Assembly (NCBI GenBank): GCA_937891805.1
Contig: CALATK010000242.1
Coordinates: 1-15,138 of the forward strand
Direction of reading: 5' to 3'
Length of the DNA stretch: 15,138 bases
Source of the DNA: an uncultured Fibrobacter sp.
Lineage (GTDB): Bacteria; Fibrobacterota; Fibrobacteria; Fibrobacterales; Fibrobacteraceae
The number at the start of each line of letters is the position of its first letter. Within the stretch, counting starts at the first letter, position 1. Of this stretch, positions 1 through 6,877 are shown in pieces. Made by a program: the position numbers and the translations under genes. A model generated the notes under the pieces. The model worked only from the letters and a program-made list of their open reading frames with translations. It was not told where the DNA came from and searched no databases.

Positions 1-114
1 GACGACAGGGATTTCGACTCCATGGCCGCCCGCGCCACACGCAACGGCAAGGTCGGTCACTACGTGCCGCTAGACGCTGCCGCCATCAAGGACATCTTGA
101 AAATCGCGCTGTAA
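1..114 (+). CDS. 3' end of an unidentified protein (partial)
   Basis: The window opens inside an open frame that reads 37 codons and stops at TAA (112-114). The peptide ends with RNGKVGHYVPLDAAAIKDIL followed by KIAL. The codon use (frequent GCC, CGC, AAG, GAC) matches the genes that follow, so it is probably a real C-terminus. I do not recognise the family. It does not resemble the C-terminus of elongation factor Ts, the usual neighbour upstream of pyrH. A short GCGCT/AGCGC inverted repeat (106-110/115-119) straddles the stop but has no T-tract, so it is not a convincing terminator. Confidence 0.6.
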   Translation, partial: DDRDFDSMAARATRNGKVGHYVPLDAAAIKDILKIAL

Positions 115-219
115 AGCGCTAAGAAAGTTTGGCTTGTGCTCTAGAGTTAAAGAAAACGTGATATTTGCAAAAAAGAGGTGGTTTTCTAAAGAGAAGTTAG
201 GTCGGTTATCTGATTTTTT

Positions 220-271
220 TAAATTAGTTAGTGATTAACCATGGCTTATGGCCTAAACACTAACCAATTTA
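220..271 (+). promoter_or_regulatory. Long hairpin in the pyrH leader, ending 2 bases before the start codon
   Basis: The left arm (220-233) pairs with the right arm (258-271) in 13 of 14 positions, with a single A-C mismatch. The arms enclose a second small hairpin, CCAT (239-242) with ATGG (248-251). The right arm occupies the place where a Shine-Dalgarno sequence would sit, and no Shine-Dalgarno is visible before the pyrH ATG at 274. A T7 run (214-220) overlaps the base of the left arm. A role in controlling pyrH translation or transcript stability is inference; the pairing itself is directly visible. No convincing promoter was found in 115-219. Confidence 0.55.
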
Positions 272-273
272 TT

Positions 274-978
274 ATGAAATTCAAACGCATTCTTCTCAAG
301 CTCAGTGGCGAAGCCCTCGCAGGCGAAAAGGGCCACGGTATCGACAACCAGATTCTTTCTGACATGGCGGGGGAAATTGCCTCCATCGTCAAGCAGGGCG
401 TGCAGGTCGCGCTCGTGATTGGCGGCGGTAACCTCGTCCGCGGCATTTCCGCTTCTGCAGGTGGCATGAACCGCGCCCAGGGCGACGCCATGGGCATGCT
501 GGGCACCGTGATGAACGGCCTTGCCATGCAGGACGCCCTCGACAAGCAGGGAATTGACTCCGTGGTGATGTCCGCCATCCGCATGGAACCGGTCTGCGAA
601 TTCTTCGACCGCCGCAAGGCATTGAAGCTCCTCTCCGCGGGCTCCGTCGTCATCTTCTCTGCAGGCACGGGCAACCCGTTCTTCACGACAGACAGCTGCG
701 CCGCTCTTCGCGCTATCGAAAGCGAATGCGATGTCATCATGAAGGCCACCAAGGTGGACGGCATCTACACCGCAGACCCGGTCAAGGACCCGACGGCCAC
801 CCGCTTCGACGACATCAGCTACAAGGAAGTCATTTCCCGCGGCCTCAAGGTCATGGATACTGCGGCCGTCGCCCTCTGCATGGAAAACAACATGCCCATC
901 TTCGTGTTCAAGATGGAAAAGGGCAATTTGACCCGTGCCGCCATCAATGGTGACCTCGGCACCCTGGTCCACTGCTAA
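274..978 (+). CDS. pyrH: UMP kinase (uridylate kinase)
   Basis: This cytoplasmic enzyme phosphorylates UMP to UDP with ATP, the first dedicated step toward UTP and CTP. The 234-residue protein has the bacterial UMP kinase layout of the amino-acid kinase family. It starts [15 protein letters not shown] (phosphate-binding Lys and glycine loop, residues 1-15), followed by GGGNLVRG (50-57), [11 protein letters not shown] (130-140) and [13 protein letters not shown] (157-169, nucleotide binding). Family members are about 235-245 residues. I chose the ATG at 274 over an in-frame ATG at 241, because the family N-terminus begins exactly here and the upstream 11 codons lie in a hairpin. The next gene is frr, the usual neighbour, but a palindrome and 118 bases separate them, so frr may have its own promoter. 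Confidence 0.95.
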   Translation: MKFKRILLKLSGEALAGEKGHGIDNQILSDMAGEIASIVKQGVQVALVIGGGNLVRGISASAGGMNRAQGDAMGMLGTVMNGLAMQDALDKQGIDSVVMSAIRMEPVCEFFDRRKALKLLSAGSVVIFSAGTGNPFFTTDSCAALRAIESECDVIMKATKVDGIYTADPVKDPTATRFDDISYKEVISRGLKVMDTAAVALCMENNMPIFVFKMEKGNLTRAAINGDLGTLVHC

Positions 979-989
979 CCCTCTTCGTC

Positions 990-1010
990 ATCCCCGGCTT
1001 GACCGGGGAT
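990..1010 (+). terminator. Perfect 8-bp hairpin after pyrH; palindromic repeat, possible terminator
   Basis: ATCCCCGG (990-997) pairs perfectly with CCGGGGAT (1003-1010) across a 5-base loop, 11 bases after the pyrH stop. The following bases (CTTTAC) are only weakly T-rich, so intrinsic termination is uncertain. The edges GTCATCCCC and GGGGATCT recur around the structured element at 8268-8342, which suggests a dispersed palindromic repeat. It may serve as a transcript 3' end. Confidence 0.55.
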
Positions 1011-1063
1011 CTTTACGCGGTACTTTCTAGAGATTTTTACTTATATTTAGTCCAATATAAACC

Positions 1064-1092
1064 TAACCACTAACCACTGTTTACCAATCACT
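1064..1092 (+). repeat. AACCACT-type repeats in the frr leader
   Basis: TAACCACTAACCACT (1064-1078) is a tandem repeat of a 7-base unit, followed by the related TACCAATCACT (1082-1092). It ends 4 bases before the frr ATG, where a ribosome binding site would be expected, and no Shine-Dalgarno sequence is present. The 9-mer CACTAACCA (1068-1076) also occurs just before pyrH (258-266). A possible -10 (TATATT, 1042-1047) lies upstream without a recognisable -35. Function is unknown. Confidence 0.45.
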
Positions 1093-1096
1093 GATT

Positions 1097-1630
1097 ATGG
1101 CAGACTACACCGAAAAAATGGACAAGGCCATCGAGGCCACCGAACGTGAATTTTCCAAGATCCGCGCAGGCCAGGCTAGCCCCGCGATTCTGAACGATGT
1201 GCGCATCGACTACTACGGCACGCCCACCCCGATTTCTCAGGTGGCAAAGATTTCCGTGCCCGAACCCCGCATGCTCCTGGTGACCCCCTGGGAAAAGCAG
1301 CTGGTCGATACCATCGACAAGGCGATCCTCGCGGCCAACATCGGCGTGACCCCCATGAAGGACGGCAACTGCATCCGCGTGACGCTCCCCATCCTTACCT
1401 CTGAACGTCGTCAGGAACTGGCCAAGGTGGCCCGCAAGCACGCCGAAGAAGGCCGTGTGGCTATCCGCAACATCCGTCGCGACGCCAACGATGCCATCAA
1501 GAAGAACAAGGAACTGCCCGAAGACGAAGTCAAGAAGCAGCAGGACGAAATCCAGAAGGCTACCGACAAGTATATCGCAAAGATTGACGCTCTCCTTGCC
1601 GAAAAGGAAGCGGACCTCCTGAAGGTGTAG
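1097..1630 (+). CDS. frr: Ribosome recycling factor
   Basis: The protein releases ribosomes from mRNA after termination, acting with EF-G on the 50S subunit. It has 177 residues, slightly shorter than the usual ~185 because the N-terminus begins close to the conserved EKMDKAIEA helix. Visible hallmarks are REFSKIRAGQASPAIL (helix 1, about residues 18-33), the hinge/domain II stretch with YYGTPTPISQVAKISVPEPR, and the long charged C-terminal helices rich in Lys/Glu that complete the three-helix bundle. There is no obvious Shine-Dalgarno sequence upstream of the ATG. uppS follows after 12 bases, so the two are probably co-transcribed. Confidence 0.95.
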   Translation: MADYTEKMDKAIEATEREFSKIRAGQASPAILNDVRIDYYGTPTPISQVAKISVPEPRMLLVTPWEKQLVDTIDKAILAANIGVTPMKDGNCIRVTLPILTSERRQELAKVARKHAEEGRVAIRNIRRDANDAIKKNKELPEDEVKKQQDEIQKATDKYIAKIDALLAEKEADLLKV

Positions 1631-1642
1631 TCCGGAGCGGCA

Positions 1643-2353
1643 GTGGTTAACCAGCTGAGACATGTGGCCATCATCATGGACGGCAACGGGCGTTGGGCCC
1701 GCAGCCGCGGTTTGGAGCGTTTTCTGGGGCACCGCAAGGGGACCCAGGCCACCATCGATGCCGTTGAAGTAGGCGTGAACCTCAAGCTGGAACACATGAC
1801 GCTTTACGTGTTTAGTTCCGAGAACTGGGGTCGTCCCAGCAAGGAAGTGGATTACCTGATGAACCTCCTCATCGAGATGGTGGTAAAGGAAATCCCCGAC
1901 CTCATGGAAAAGAACGTGAAGCTCACGGTCATCGGGAACATGGAACGCCTGCCAGAGAAACCCCGCGCAAGTCTCCAGTCTGCCATCGACAAGACGGCGA
2001 ACAACACGGGCATGCAGTTGAACCTGGCCATCTCGTACGGTGGACGGCTCGAAATCGTGGATGCGGCGAAGGCCATTGCCGCGCAGGTGCAGGCGGGTAA
2101 GCTCAAGGTTGAGGATATCGACGAGACTGTATTTGCAAAGAATTTGTATTTGAAGGGCGCTCCCGATCCGGATCTGGTCATCCGCACCGGCGGTGAATTT
2201 AGGCTTTCGAACTACCTGCTCTGGCAGGCGGCCTACAGCGAGTTCTATGTGACGGACACGCTCTGGCCCGACTTTACCAAAGAGGAGTTCCTGAAGGCTG
2301 TGGAGTTTTTCAAAACCCGCGAAAGAAGGTTTGGGAAGGTGTTGCATGAGTAA
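1643..2353 (+). CDS. uppS: Undecaprenyl diphosphate synthase (cis-prenyltransferase)
   Basis: This enzyme condenses isopentenyl diphosphate onto farnesyl diphosphate in cis, making the C55 lipid carrier used for peptidoglycan and surface polysaccharide. The 236-residue protein shows the family signature HVAIIMDGNGRWA with catalytic Asp13, then FSSENW (57-62), and DPDLVIRTGGE (175-185) followed by RLSN (187-190), which bind the isopentenyl substrate. The start is GTG at 1643, with GGAG (1634-1637) at good spacing and no better start upstream. Its last 8 bases overlap the start of cdsA, indicating translational coupling. dxr, which feeds the same isoprenoid pathway, lies two genes further on. 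Confidence 0.95.
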   Translation: MVNQLRHVAIIMDGNGRWARSRGLERFLGHRKGTQATIDAVEVGVNLKLEHMTLYVFSSENWGRPSKEVDYLMNLLIEMVVKEIPDLMEKNVKLTVIGNMERLPEKPRASLQSAIDKTANNTGMQLNLAISYGGRLEIVDAAKAIAAQVQAGKLKVEDIDETVFAKNLYLKGAPDPDLVIRTGGEFRLSNYLLWQAAYSEFYVTDTLWPDFTKEEFLKAVEFFKTRERRFGKVLHE

Positions 2354-3227
2354 TCTGGCTCAGCGTTTGATAACGGCGTTTATCGCCATTCCGATAGTGT
2401 TCTTTTTGCTGTGGTTCAGCGACTACAGCCGTATCGGACTTATGTGCTTCTTGGCTGGCGTGGGCGCCTGGGAATGGGCGGGCATGGCCTCCAAGATGTA
2501 CAAGGGGCCGGACACCCGCTATCTTTCTTTTGCGTCGTCCTTGGCATTGACCCTTGCATGGACGCTCTCTAAGGGCGGCTATTTCGGGCTTCCTGCCGTA
2601 CCATACGTGGTGGGTATGACCTTCCTTGTGATTTTTGCCATCTACATCGGCGTGGCCTACGCCAAAGTGGAAATTGACCATCTGTTCCCCTGGCTGGTGA
2701 TGCAGTTGGGCGCTCCGCTATACGTGGGCCTCTGGGGCGGCATGAACGTGCTCATGATGGGCAACGGTCAGGGTTTTGAACATTGCTATGCCTTTATCCT
2801 GGTGATGACTTCTGTGTGGATGTGCGACACGGTGGCCTATTTCTTCGGGAAATTCGCCGCTGGCAAGGGCCCCTTCGGGCGTCATCCCTTTGCACCCAGC
2901 ATCAGCCCCAAGAAAACTTGGGAAGGAAGCGTCGCTGGTTCTATCGCCACCATTGCCTGGGTGGCCTACTGGGCCAAGTGCAGCGCTGCCCTCAGTTGCT
3001 TTAGCGTAGAAATTGACTGGACCCGGGCCGTTATTCTCGGCGTGCTCGTCACGGTGGCGGGCCAGGCCGGCGACCTCTTGATGAGTGCCCTCAAGCGCTG
3101 GAGCGGAACCAAGGATTCCGGCAATTTGTTCGTGGGTCATGGCGGAGTGCTTGATCGCTGCGATTCGTTCTACCTCGCGGCTCCTGCCCTTTACCTGCTC
3201 ATGGATTTTTTCAAGAATATTGCTTAA
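2346..3227 (+). CDS. cdsA: Phosphatidate cytidylyltransferase (CDP-diacylglycerol synthase)
   Basis: This integral membrane enzyme converts phosphatidic acid and CTP to CDP-diacylglycerol, the precursor of the phospholipid head groups. The 293-residue protein is highly hydrophobic, with roughly eight membrane segments. Near the C-terminus it carries the complete CDS signature (residues 247-273): SALKR, KDSGNLFVGHGG, and LDRCDS with the metal-binding aspartates. I chose the ATG at 2346, inside the uppS 3' end, over an in-frame ATG at 2331. It begins MSNLAQRLITAFIAIP, as family members do, and AAGG lies about 8 bases upstream. The lipoprotein gene follows after 12 bases. Confidence 0.95.
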   Translation: MSNLAQRLITAFIAIPIVFFLLWFSDYSRIGLMCFLAGVGAWEWAGMASKMYKGPDTRYLSFASSLALTLAWTLSKGGYFGLPAVPYVVGMTFLVIFAIYIGVAYAKVEIDHLFPWLVMQLGAPLYVGLWGGMNVLMMGNGQGFEHCYAFILVMTSVWMCDTVAYFFGKFAAGKGPFGRHPFAPSISPKKTWEGSVAGSIATIAWVAYWAKCSAALSCFSVEIDWTRAVILGVLVTVAGQAGDLLMSALKRWSGTKDSGNLFVGHGGVLDRCDSFYLAAPALYLLMDFFKNIA

Positions 3228-3239
3228 TAGGTGGACTTT

Positions 3240-3662
3240 ATGAAATCCAAGTTTCTTGTCGGGGCGTGCGCTTTGGTGATGGCCCTTGGTTTTACCGCAT
3301 GTGATGACAGCAGTTCTGCAAGCTCTGATACGGGTACGACGACTACGGAACCCGGTGGAAGCGACAACGCTAAGGATAACGACAAGAATGTCGACAAGCC
3401 GGGCGACATCTGCGGAGCCAAGCCCGAAGCGGGTTGCAACTTCAAGAAAGAAGACAAGGTCTGGAAGTTCATCTACAAGGACTGGAATTACATTGACATT
3501 TACACATGGACCGATGATTCCACTGTTGAATTCAAGGAATGCATGAACGCCTACCACATGGATAGGAACGATTCGACCTACACGAATGTGACTCGTGACG
3601 AAATGTTCGAGAAGGTGATGGCTGATTGTGAGTCCTTCGCTGATACCGAAGGCGGAAACTAA
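3240..3662 (+). CDS. Small secreted lipoprotein of unknown function
   Basis: The 140-residue product begins MKSKFLVGACALVMALGFTAC, a lipoprotein signal peptide with lipobox FTAC and lipidated Cys21. After it comes a disordered acidic/Ser/Thr linker (residues 22-56), then a small domain with four cysteines (C59, C67, C100, C128) and many aromatic residues, which could form disulfides in the periplasm or at the surface. The start is ATG 3240 with AGGTGG (3229-3234) upstream; an in-frame GTG at 3231 overlaps that site and is less likely. The gene sits between cdsA and dxr with 12 bases on each side, so it appears co-transcribed with essential membrane-lipid genes. I do not recognise the C-terminal domain. 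Confidence 0.8.
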   Translation: MKSKFLVGACALVMALGFTACDDSSSASSDTGTTTTEPGGSDNAKDNDKNVDKPGDICGAKPEAGCNFKKEDKVWKFIYKDWNYIDIYTWTDDSTVEFKECMNAYHMDRNDSTYTNVTRDEMFEKVMADCESFADTEGGN

Positions 3663-3674
3663 GGAATTGTGATT

Positions 3675-4820
3675 ATGAAAAATGTTGTTCTTCTCGGTGC
3701 GACCGGTTCTATCGGAACCTCTAGCGTCGATGTGATTTTGCAACACTCCGATATTTTCAAACTTTACGCCGTTGCCGCCAACAGCAGCGTGGCGAAGGTG
3801 GCCGAAATTGTGCGCAAGTTCAAGGTGGAACGCGTGTGCATGTTCGACCCAAATGCTGCGAAGGAGTTGGAAAAGGAATTGGGCATGCCTGTGCTCGCCG
3901 GCATGGAAGGCCTTTGTGAACTGGCTGCCGACCCCAAGGCCGATATCATCATCAACGCCTTGATGGGTGCGGTGGGTTGTCTCCCCACCATTACCGCTAT
4001 CGAACACGGAAAGCATGTGGCCCTTGCCAACAAAGAGACCATGGTCATGGCGGGCCCCGTCATTTGGGACAAACTTGCTGAGAATCCTAAGTCTTTCATC
4101 ACTCCGATTGACTCTGAACACAGCGCCATTTTCCAGTGCCTTTCCGGACGCCCCGAAAAGGAAGTGGAATTTTTGGAAATTACCGCTTCTGGAGGCCCTT
4201 TCCGGGAATGGCCTATTGAAAAGTTTGAATCCATTACCGTGGCCGACGCCCTGAATCACCCGGTGTGGAGCATGGGCAAGAAGATTACCATCGACTCTGC
4301 TTCCATGATGAACAAGGGCCTGGAAGTTCTGGAAGCCCATTTCTTGTTCCACATTCCTTACGAACAGATCAAGGTGGTGGTTCACCCCCAGTCCATGGTG
4401 CATTCCCTGGTGCAGTTCCGGGATGGTTCCTTGATGGCTCAGCTGGGCGCTCCTGACATGCGCATTCCTATCCAGGTGGCACTTACCTGGCCCGACCGCC
4501 TGCCGCTGGAGACCAAGCGTCTGGACCTGCCGACGCTTGCGAAACTGACCTTCTTCGAGCCGGACTTCAACAAGTTCCGCTGTCTCGCCCTGGCTTTTGA
4601 AGCGGGCCGTCGTGGCGGTATTGTTCCGGCCATGATGAACGCTGCCAACGAGGTGCTGGTAGACGCCTTCCTCAAGGGAAACCTGAAGTTTACCGACATC
4701 CCGAAGCATGTGGAAACCATCATGGCGGGCGCTCCTACGGTTTCTGGCCACCTGACCCTGGACCAGGTTCTCGAAGCCGATGCTGAGGCCCGCAAATTGA
4801 CCGCTGCGCTTATAAAGTAA
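3675..4820 (+). CDS. dxr: 1-deoxy-D-xylulose 5-phosphate reductoisomerase
   Basis: This enzyme rearranges and reduces 1-deoxy-D-xylulose 5-phosphate to 2-C-methyl-D-erythritol 4-phosphate with NADPH, the committed step of the MEP isoprenoid pathway. The 381-residue protein shows the NADPH-binding GATGSIG (8-14), ALANKETMVMAG (116-127), the metal-binding DSEHSAIFQCL with Asp146 and Glu148, ASGGPF (171-176), and DSASMMNKGLEVLEAH with Asn213, Lys214 and Glu217. Length is normal for the family (about 380-400). ATG 3675 is preferred over an in-frame GTG at 3669, because AAGGA (3661-3665) is better spaced from it. It ends the uppS-cdsA-lipoprotein-dxr run. No clear terminator follows, only a weak GTAAC/GTTAC repeat (4817-4832). 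Confidence 0.96.
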   Translation: MKNVVLLGATGSIGTSSVDVILQHSDIFKLYAVAANSSVAKVAEIVRKFKVERVCMFDPNAAKELEKELGMPVLAGMEGLCELAADPKADIIINALMGAVGCLPTITAIEHGKHVALANKETMVMAGPVIWDKLAENPKSFITPIDSEHSAIFQCLSGRPEKEVEFLEITASGGPFREWPIEKFESITVADALNHPVWSMGKKITIDSASMMNKGLEVLEAHFLFHIPYEQIKVVVHPQSMVHSLVQFRDGSLMAQLGAPDMRIPIQVALTWPDRLPLETKRLDLPTLAKLTFFEPDFNKFRCLALAFEAGRRGGIVPAMMNAANEVLVDAFLKGNLKFTDIPKHVETIMAGAPTVSGHLTLDQVLEADAEARKLTAALIK

Positions 4821-4865
4821 CTGTTTTGTTACAATAAGGGCTCAAAAAACAAAAAACGATACAGT

Positions 4866-4956
4866 GGGCACAGATGTGTCCAAAAAAGTGGCTCATGTGG
4901 GTCCTTTCCCGCTCTTTTGAAAATACATTTAAAAGAGTAAGATAAGGAGTCCATCT
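4866..4956 (+). promoter_or_regulatory. Candidate promoter, operator and ribosome binding site of the cellulase gene
   Basis: The 136-base dxr-cellulase gap contains a putative -10 TACATT (4924-4929). It is bracketed by a perfect 7-bp inverted repeat, CTCTTTT (4912-4918) and AAAAGAG (4931-4937). A good -35 hexamer is not visible at 16-18 bp, as expected for a promoter needing an activator. Further upstream a short hairpin, GGGCACA/TGTGTCC (4866-4881, one G-T pair), could be another binding site. AAGGAG (4944-4949) is a strong ribosome binding site 7 bases before the ATG. The hexamer call is tentative; the repeats are directly visible. Confidence 0.45.
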
Positions 4957-6810
4957 ATGGTCCGTTTTGGTTTAAAACAGTGCGCCCCCGTGGTCGCTCT
5001 TTCGGTCTTTTCGCTAGCCTCTGCTGCGAGTGCCGCCACCGCCTACATTAACCAGGTCGGTTACCGTGTGGGTGATGTGAAGGAATTCACGTTGTTCGAA
5101 GGTTCTGGCAATGTGGAAATTGTCGATGCCAGTGGCAAGACTGTGTTGACAGTAACTCCGAGCGAAGCTTCGAGTTGGTCCCCTAGCGGCCAAAATGTAT
5201 CCCGTGTGAATTTTACGGACTTGAACACTCCTGGTACATATTCCATCAAGGTGGGCGGTCAGGTGGTCCGTTCCGACTTGAAGGTTACTGACAAACCTTT
5301 TGAAGATGTGGCAAAGGCGAGCCTCAAGTGGTATTATTACCAGCGGGCCTCCATGGCCCTAGAAGAAACCTACGCGGGTCAATGGAAACGTGCTGCAGGT
5401 CATACGAATCCCTCTGCAAGACTTCACAACTCCACCGGAGCTTCGGGTTCAATCAATTCCAGCAAGGGCTGGTATGATGCCGGTGACTATGGTCGCTATA
5501 TTGTAAACTCGGGCATTTCTACCTACACGCTCCTTTCTTTGTACGAGCACTTCCCGGATTATTTCAAGACTCTCAAGTGGAACATCCCTGCCGATGGAAA
5601 CCTGCCTGACCTGCTTGCCGAAATCAAGTATAACCTGGACTGGATGCTCACTATGCAGGCGAGCGATGGCGCAGTTTACCACAAGTTGACTACACTGCAG
5701 TTCCCGGGCGACGTGATGCCCAATAAAGATACGGAACAACTCTATGTTATCGGTAAGGGTACTGCCGCCACATTTGATTTTGCTGCCGTGATGGCCGTGG
5801 CCGCCCGCGTGTACAGGCCCTTCGATGCTTCTTACGCAGATAAGTGCCTGGAGGCTGCCAAGAAGGCCTATGCCTGGGGTGCACAAAATCCGAATGTTCG
5901 CTTTAACAATCCCTCCGATGTCGGTACGGGAGACTATGCCGACGGCTCCCTCGGCGATGAAAAACAGTTTGCAGGAACGGAACTTTTTATTACCACGGGA
6001 GAAGCCTCTTACAAGACGAGTGGTGCCTCGGTAAATGTTCCGGGCTGGGCTGATGTCTCGGGCCTGGCTACATACGGCATGGCAACACATGCTACAGAAT
6101 TTGGAGGCTCTGCTCAGTCAGCAAAAGATAGCTTGCTCAAAACCGCCGATAATTTTGTAGCGAGGGCGGCCACGGGTTTTGGGGTTGTGATGGCATCGAA
6201 TGACTTTGTATGGGGTTCGAATGCGGTAGCGGCTAATCAGGGTGTGTGGCTCTTACATGCCTATTATCTGACTGGTGATAAAAAGTATTACGAAGCAGCT
6301 GTAAAGGTTTTGGATTATTTGCTTGGCAAGAACCCGCTTGACATGTCGTTCGTGACGGGATACGGTGCCAAGTCTCCGAAAATGCCTCACCACCGCCCGA
6401 GTACGGCTGACGGTGTGACGGATCCTGTTCCCGGTATGATTGTGGGAGGTCCGCAGCCCGGTGGTCAGGATATTACTTCTGATTCCTGGGGTTGTAGCAA
6501 TTACAAGACTGGTAAGCCTGCGACAACCTATACGGATAACCGCTGCAGCTATGCTACAAACGAGGTTGCCATCAACTGGAATGCTCCCTTTGCCTATTTA
6601 GCAGGGGCCATAGAGGCGCTCCATGCAGGGGAAGCTCCGAGTTTTGCTGTAGATGGAGTGGCCTGGGAAGGCGGCCCGGCCGCAATTAAGCCTGCAATTG
6701 TCCGTCCATCGAATGCCGAACAGGGCCCGCGCCTGCGTTTTGCTGACCAGATGCTCTATGTTGAGAAGAACGGTAAGCGTTTTGACTTGAAGGGCCATAG
6801 GCTGCACTAA
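4957..6810 (+). CDS. Secreted GH9 endoglucanase with N-terminal Ig-like domain
   Basis: This is a predicted exported cellulase that cleaves internal beta-1,4-glucan bonds by inversion. The 617-residue protein has a signal peptide (about 1-26, ending ASAASA), an Ig-like CelD_N domain starting YINQVGYRVGD (about 30-112), and a GH9 (alpha/alpha)6 catalytic domain (about 118-556). Active-site motifs are intact: GWYDAGDYGRY with Asp174 and Asp177 (base and water-positioning), PHHRPS (477-482), VGGP (496-499), and TNEVAINWNAPFAY with proton donor Glu536. C513 and C530 could form a disulfide. Residues 560-617 form a linker plus a short basic tail (LRFADQMLYVEKNGKRFDL, then KGHRLH) resembling C-terminal tails of other Fibrobacter secreted enzymes, perhaps for sorting or anchoring (inference). 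There is no carbohydrate-binding module or dockerin. Its place between dxr and rseP is unusual. Confidence 0.93.
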   Translation: MVRFGLKQCAPVVALSVFSLASAASAATAYINQVGYRVGDVKEFTLFEGSGNVEIVDASGKTVLTVTPSEASSWSPSGQNVSRVNFTDLNTPGTYSIKVGGQVVRSDLKVTDKPFEDVAKASLKWYYYQRASMALEETYAGQWKRAAGHTNPSARLHNSTGASGSINSSKGWYDAGDYGRYIVNSGISTYTLLSLYEHFPDYFKTLKWNIPADGNLPDLLAEIKYNLDWMLTMQASDGAVYHKLTTLQFPGDVMPNKDTEQLYVIGKGTAATFDFAAVMAVAARVYRPFDASYADKCLEAAKKAYAWGAQNPNVRFNNPSDVGTGDYADGSLGDEKQFAGTELFITTGEASYKTSGASVNVPGWADVSGLATYGMATHATEFGGSAQSAKDSLLKTADNFVARAATGFGVVMASNDFVWGSNAVAANQGVWLLHAYYLTGDKKYYEAAVKVLDYLLGKNPLDMSFVTGYGAKSPKMPHHRPSTADGVTDPVPGMIVGGPQPGGQDITSDSWGCSNYKTGKPATTYTDNRCSYATNEVAINWNAPFAYLAGAIEALHAGEAPSFAVDGVAWEGGPAAIKPAIVRPSNAEQGPRLRFADQMLYVEKNGKRFDLKGHRLH

Positions 6811-6819
6811 ATATAAGCG

Positions 6820-6848
6820 TTGTTGTATTTTACTTTGGCGGGTATAAC
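6820..6848 (+). promoter_or_regulatory. Candidate rseP promoter overlapping the cellulase terminator
   Basis: TTGTTG (6820-6825) and TATAAC (6843-6848) are separated by exactly 17 bp, close to the sigma70 consensus (4 of 6 and 5 of 6 matches). The -10 begins in the last base of the left terminator arm, covers the whole loop and runs into the right arm. Predicted initiation near 6855 would leave a U-rich leader of about 23 nt before the rseP ATG at 6878. The window contains other promoters of the same type (11925 and 13514), which supports this grammar. Transcription from it is inferred. Confidence 0.5.
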
Positions 6849-6862
6849 CCGCCTTCTTTTTT
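6837..6862 (+). terminator. Intrinsic terminator of the cellulase gene
   Basis: GGCGGGT (6837-6843) pairs perfectly with ACCCGCC (6847-6853) across a 3-base loop, followed by TTCTTTTTT (6854-6862). It begins 26 bases after the cellulase stop and is the clearest rho-independent terminator in the window. The next start codon (rseP) is only 15 bases past its T-tract. Confidence 0.88.
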
Positions 6863-6877
6863 CTACATTTTGCCTTG

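Noticed and set aside
241..273. Upstream ATG extending pyrH by 11 codons
   Set aside because: Family members begin at the ATG at 274, and the extra codons fall inside a hairpin without a ribosome binding site.
1088..2347. 419-codon open frame on the minus strand
   Set aside because: It is antisense to frr and uppS, which are certain. The His-rich and Val-rich composition is typical of a shadow frame.
3231..3239. GTG start three codons upstream for the small lipoprotein
   Set aside because: It overlaps the AGGTGG ribosome binding site that is well spaced for the ATG at 3240.
2718..4751. 677-codon open frame on the minus strand
   Set aside because: It lies opposite cdsA, the lipoprotein gene and dxr, all with strong family motifs. 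It has no recognisable domain and is explained by the codon bias of the sense genes.
5449..6090. 213-codon minus-strand frame within the cellulase gene
   Set aside because: It lies entirely within the GH9 catalytic domain and shows no motif of its own.
6875..6877. TTG as rseP start
   Set aside because: It adds one residue only, and the adjacent ATG is the more usual start.
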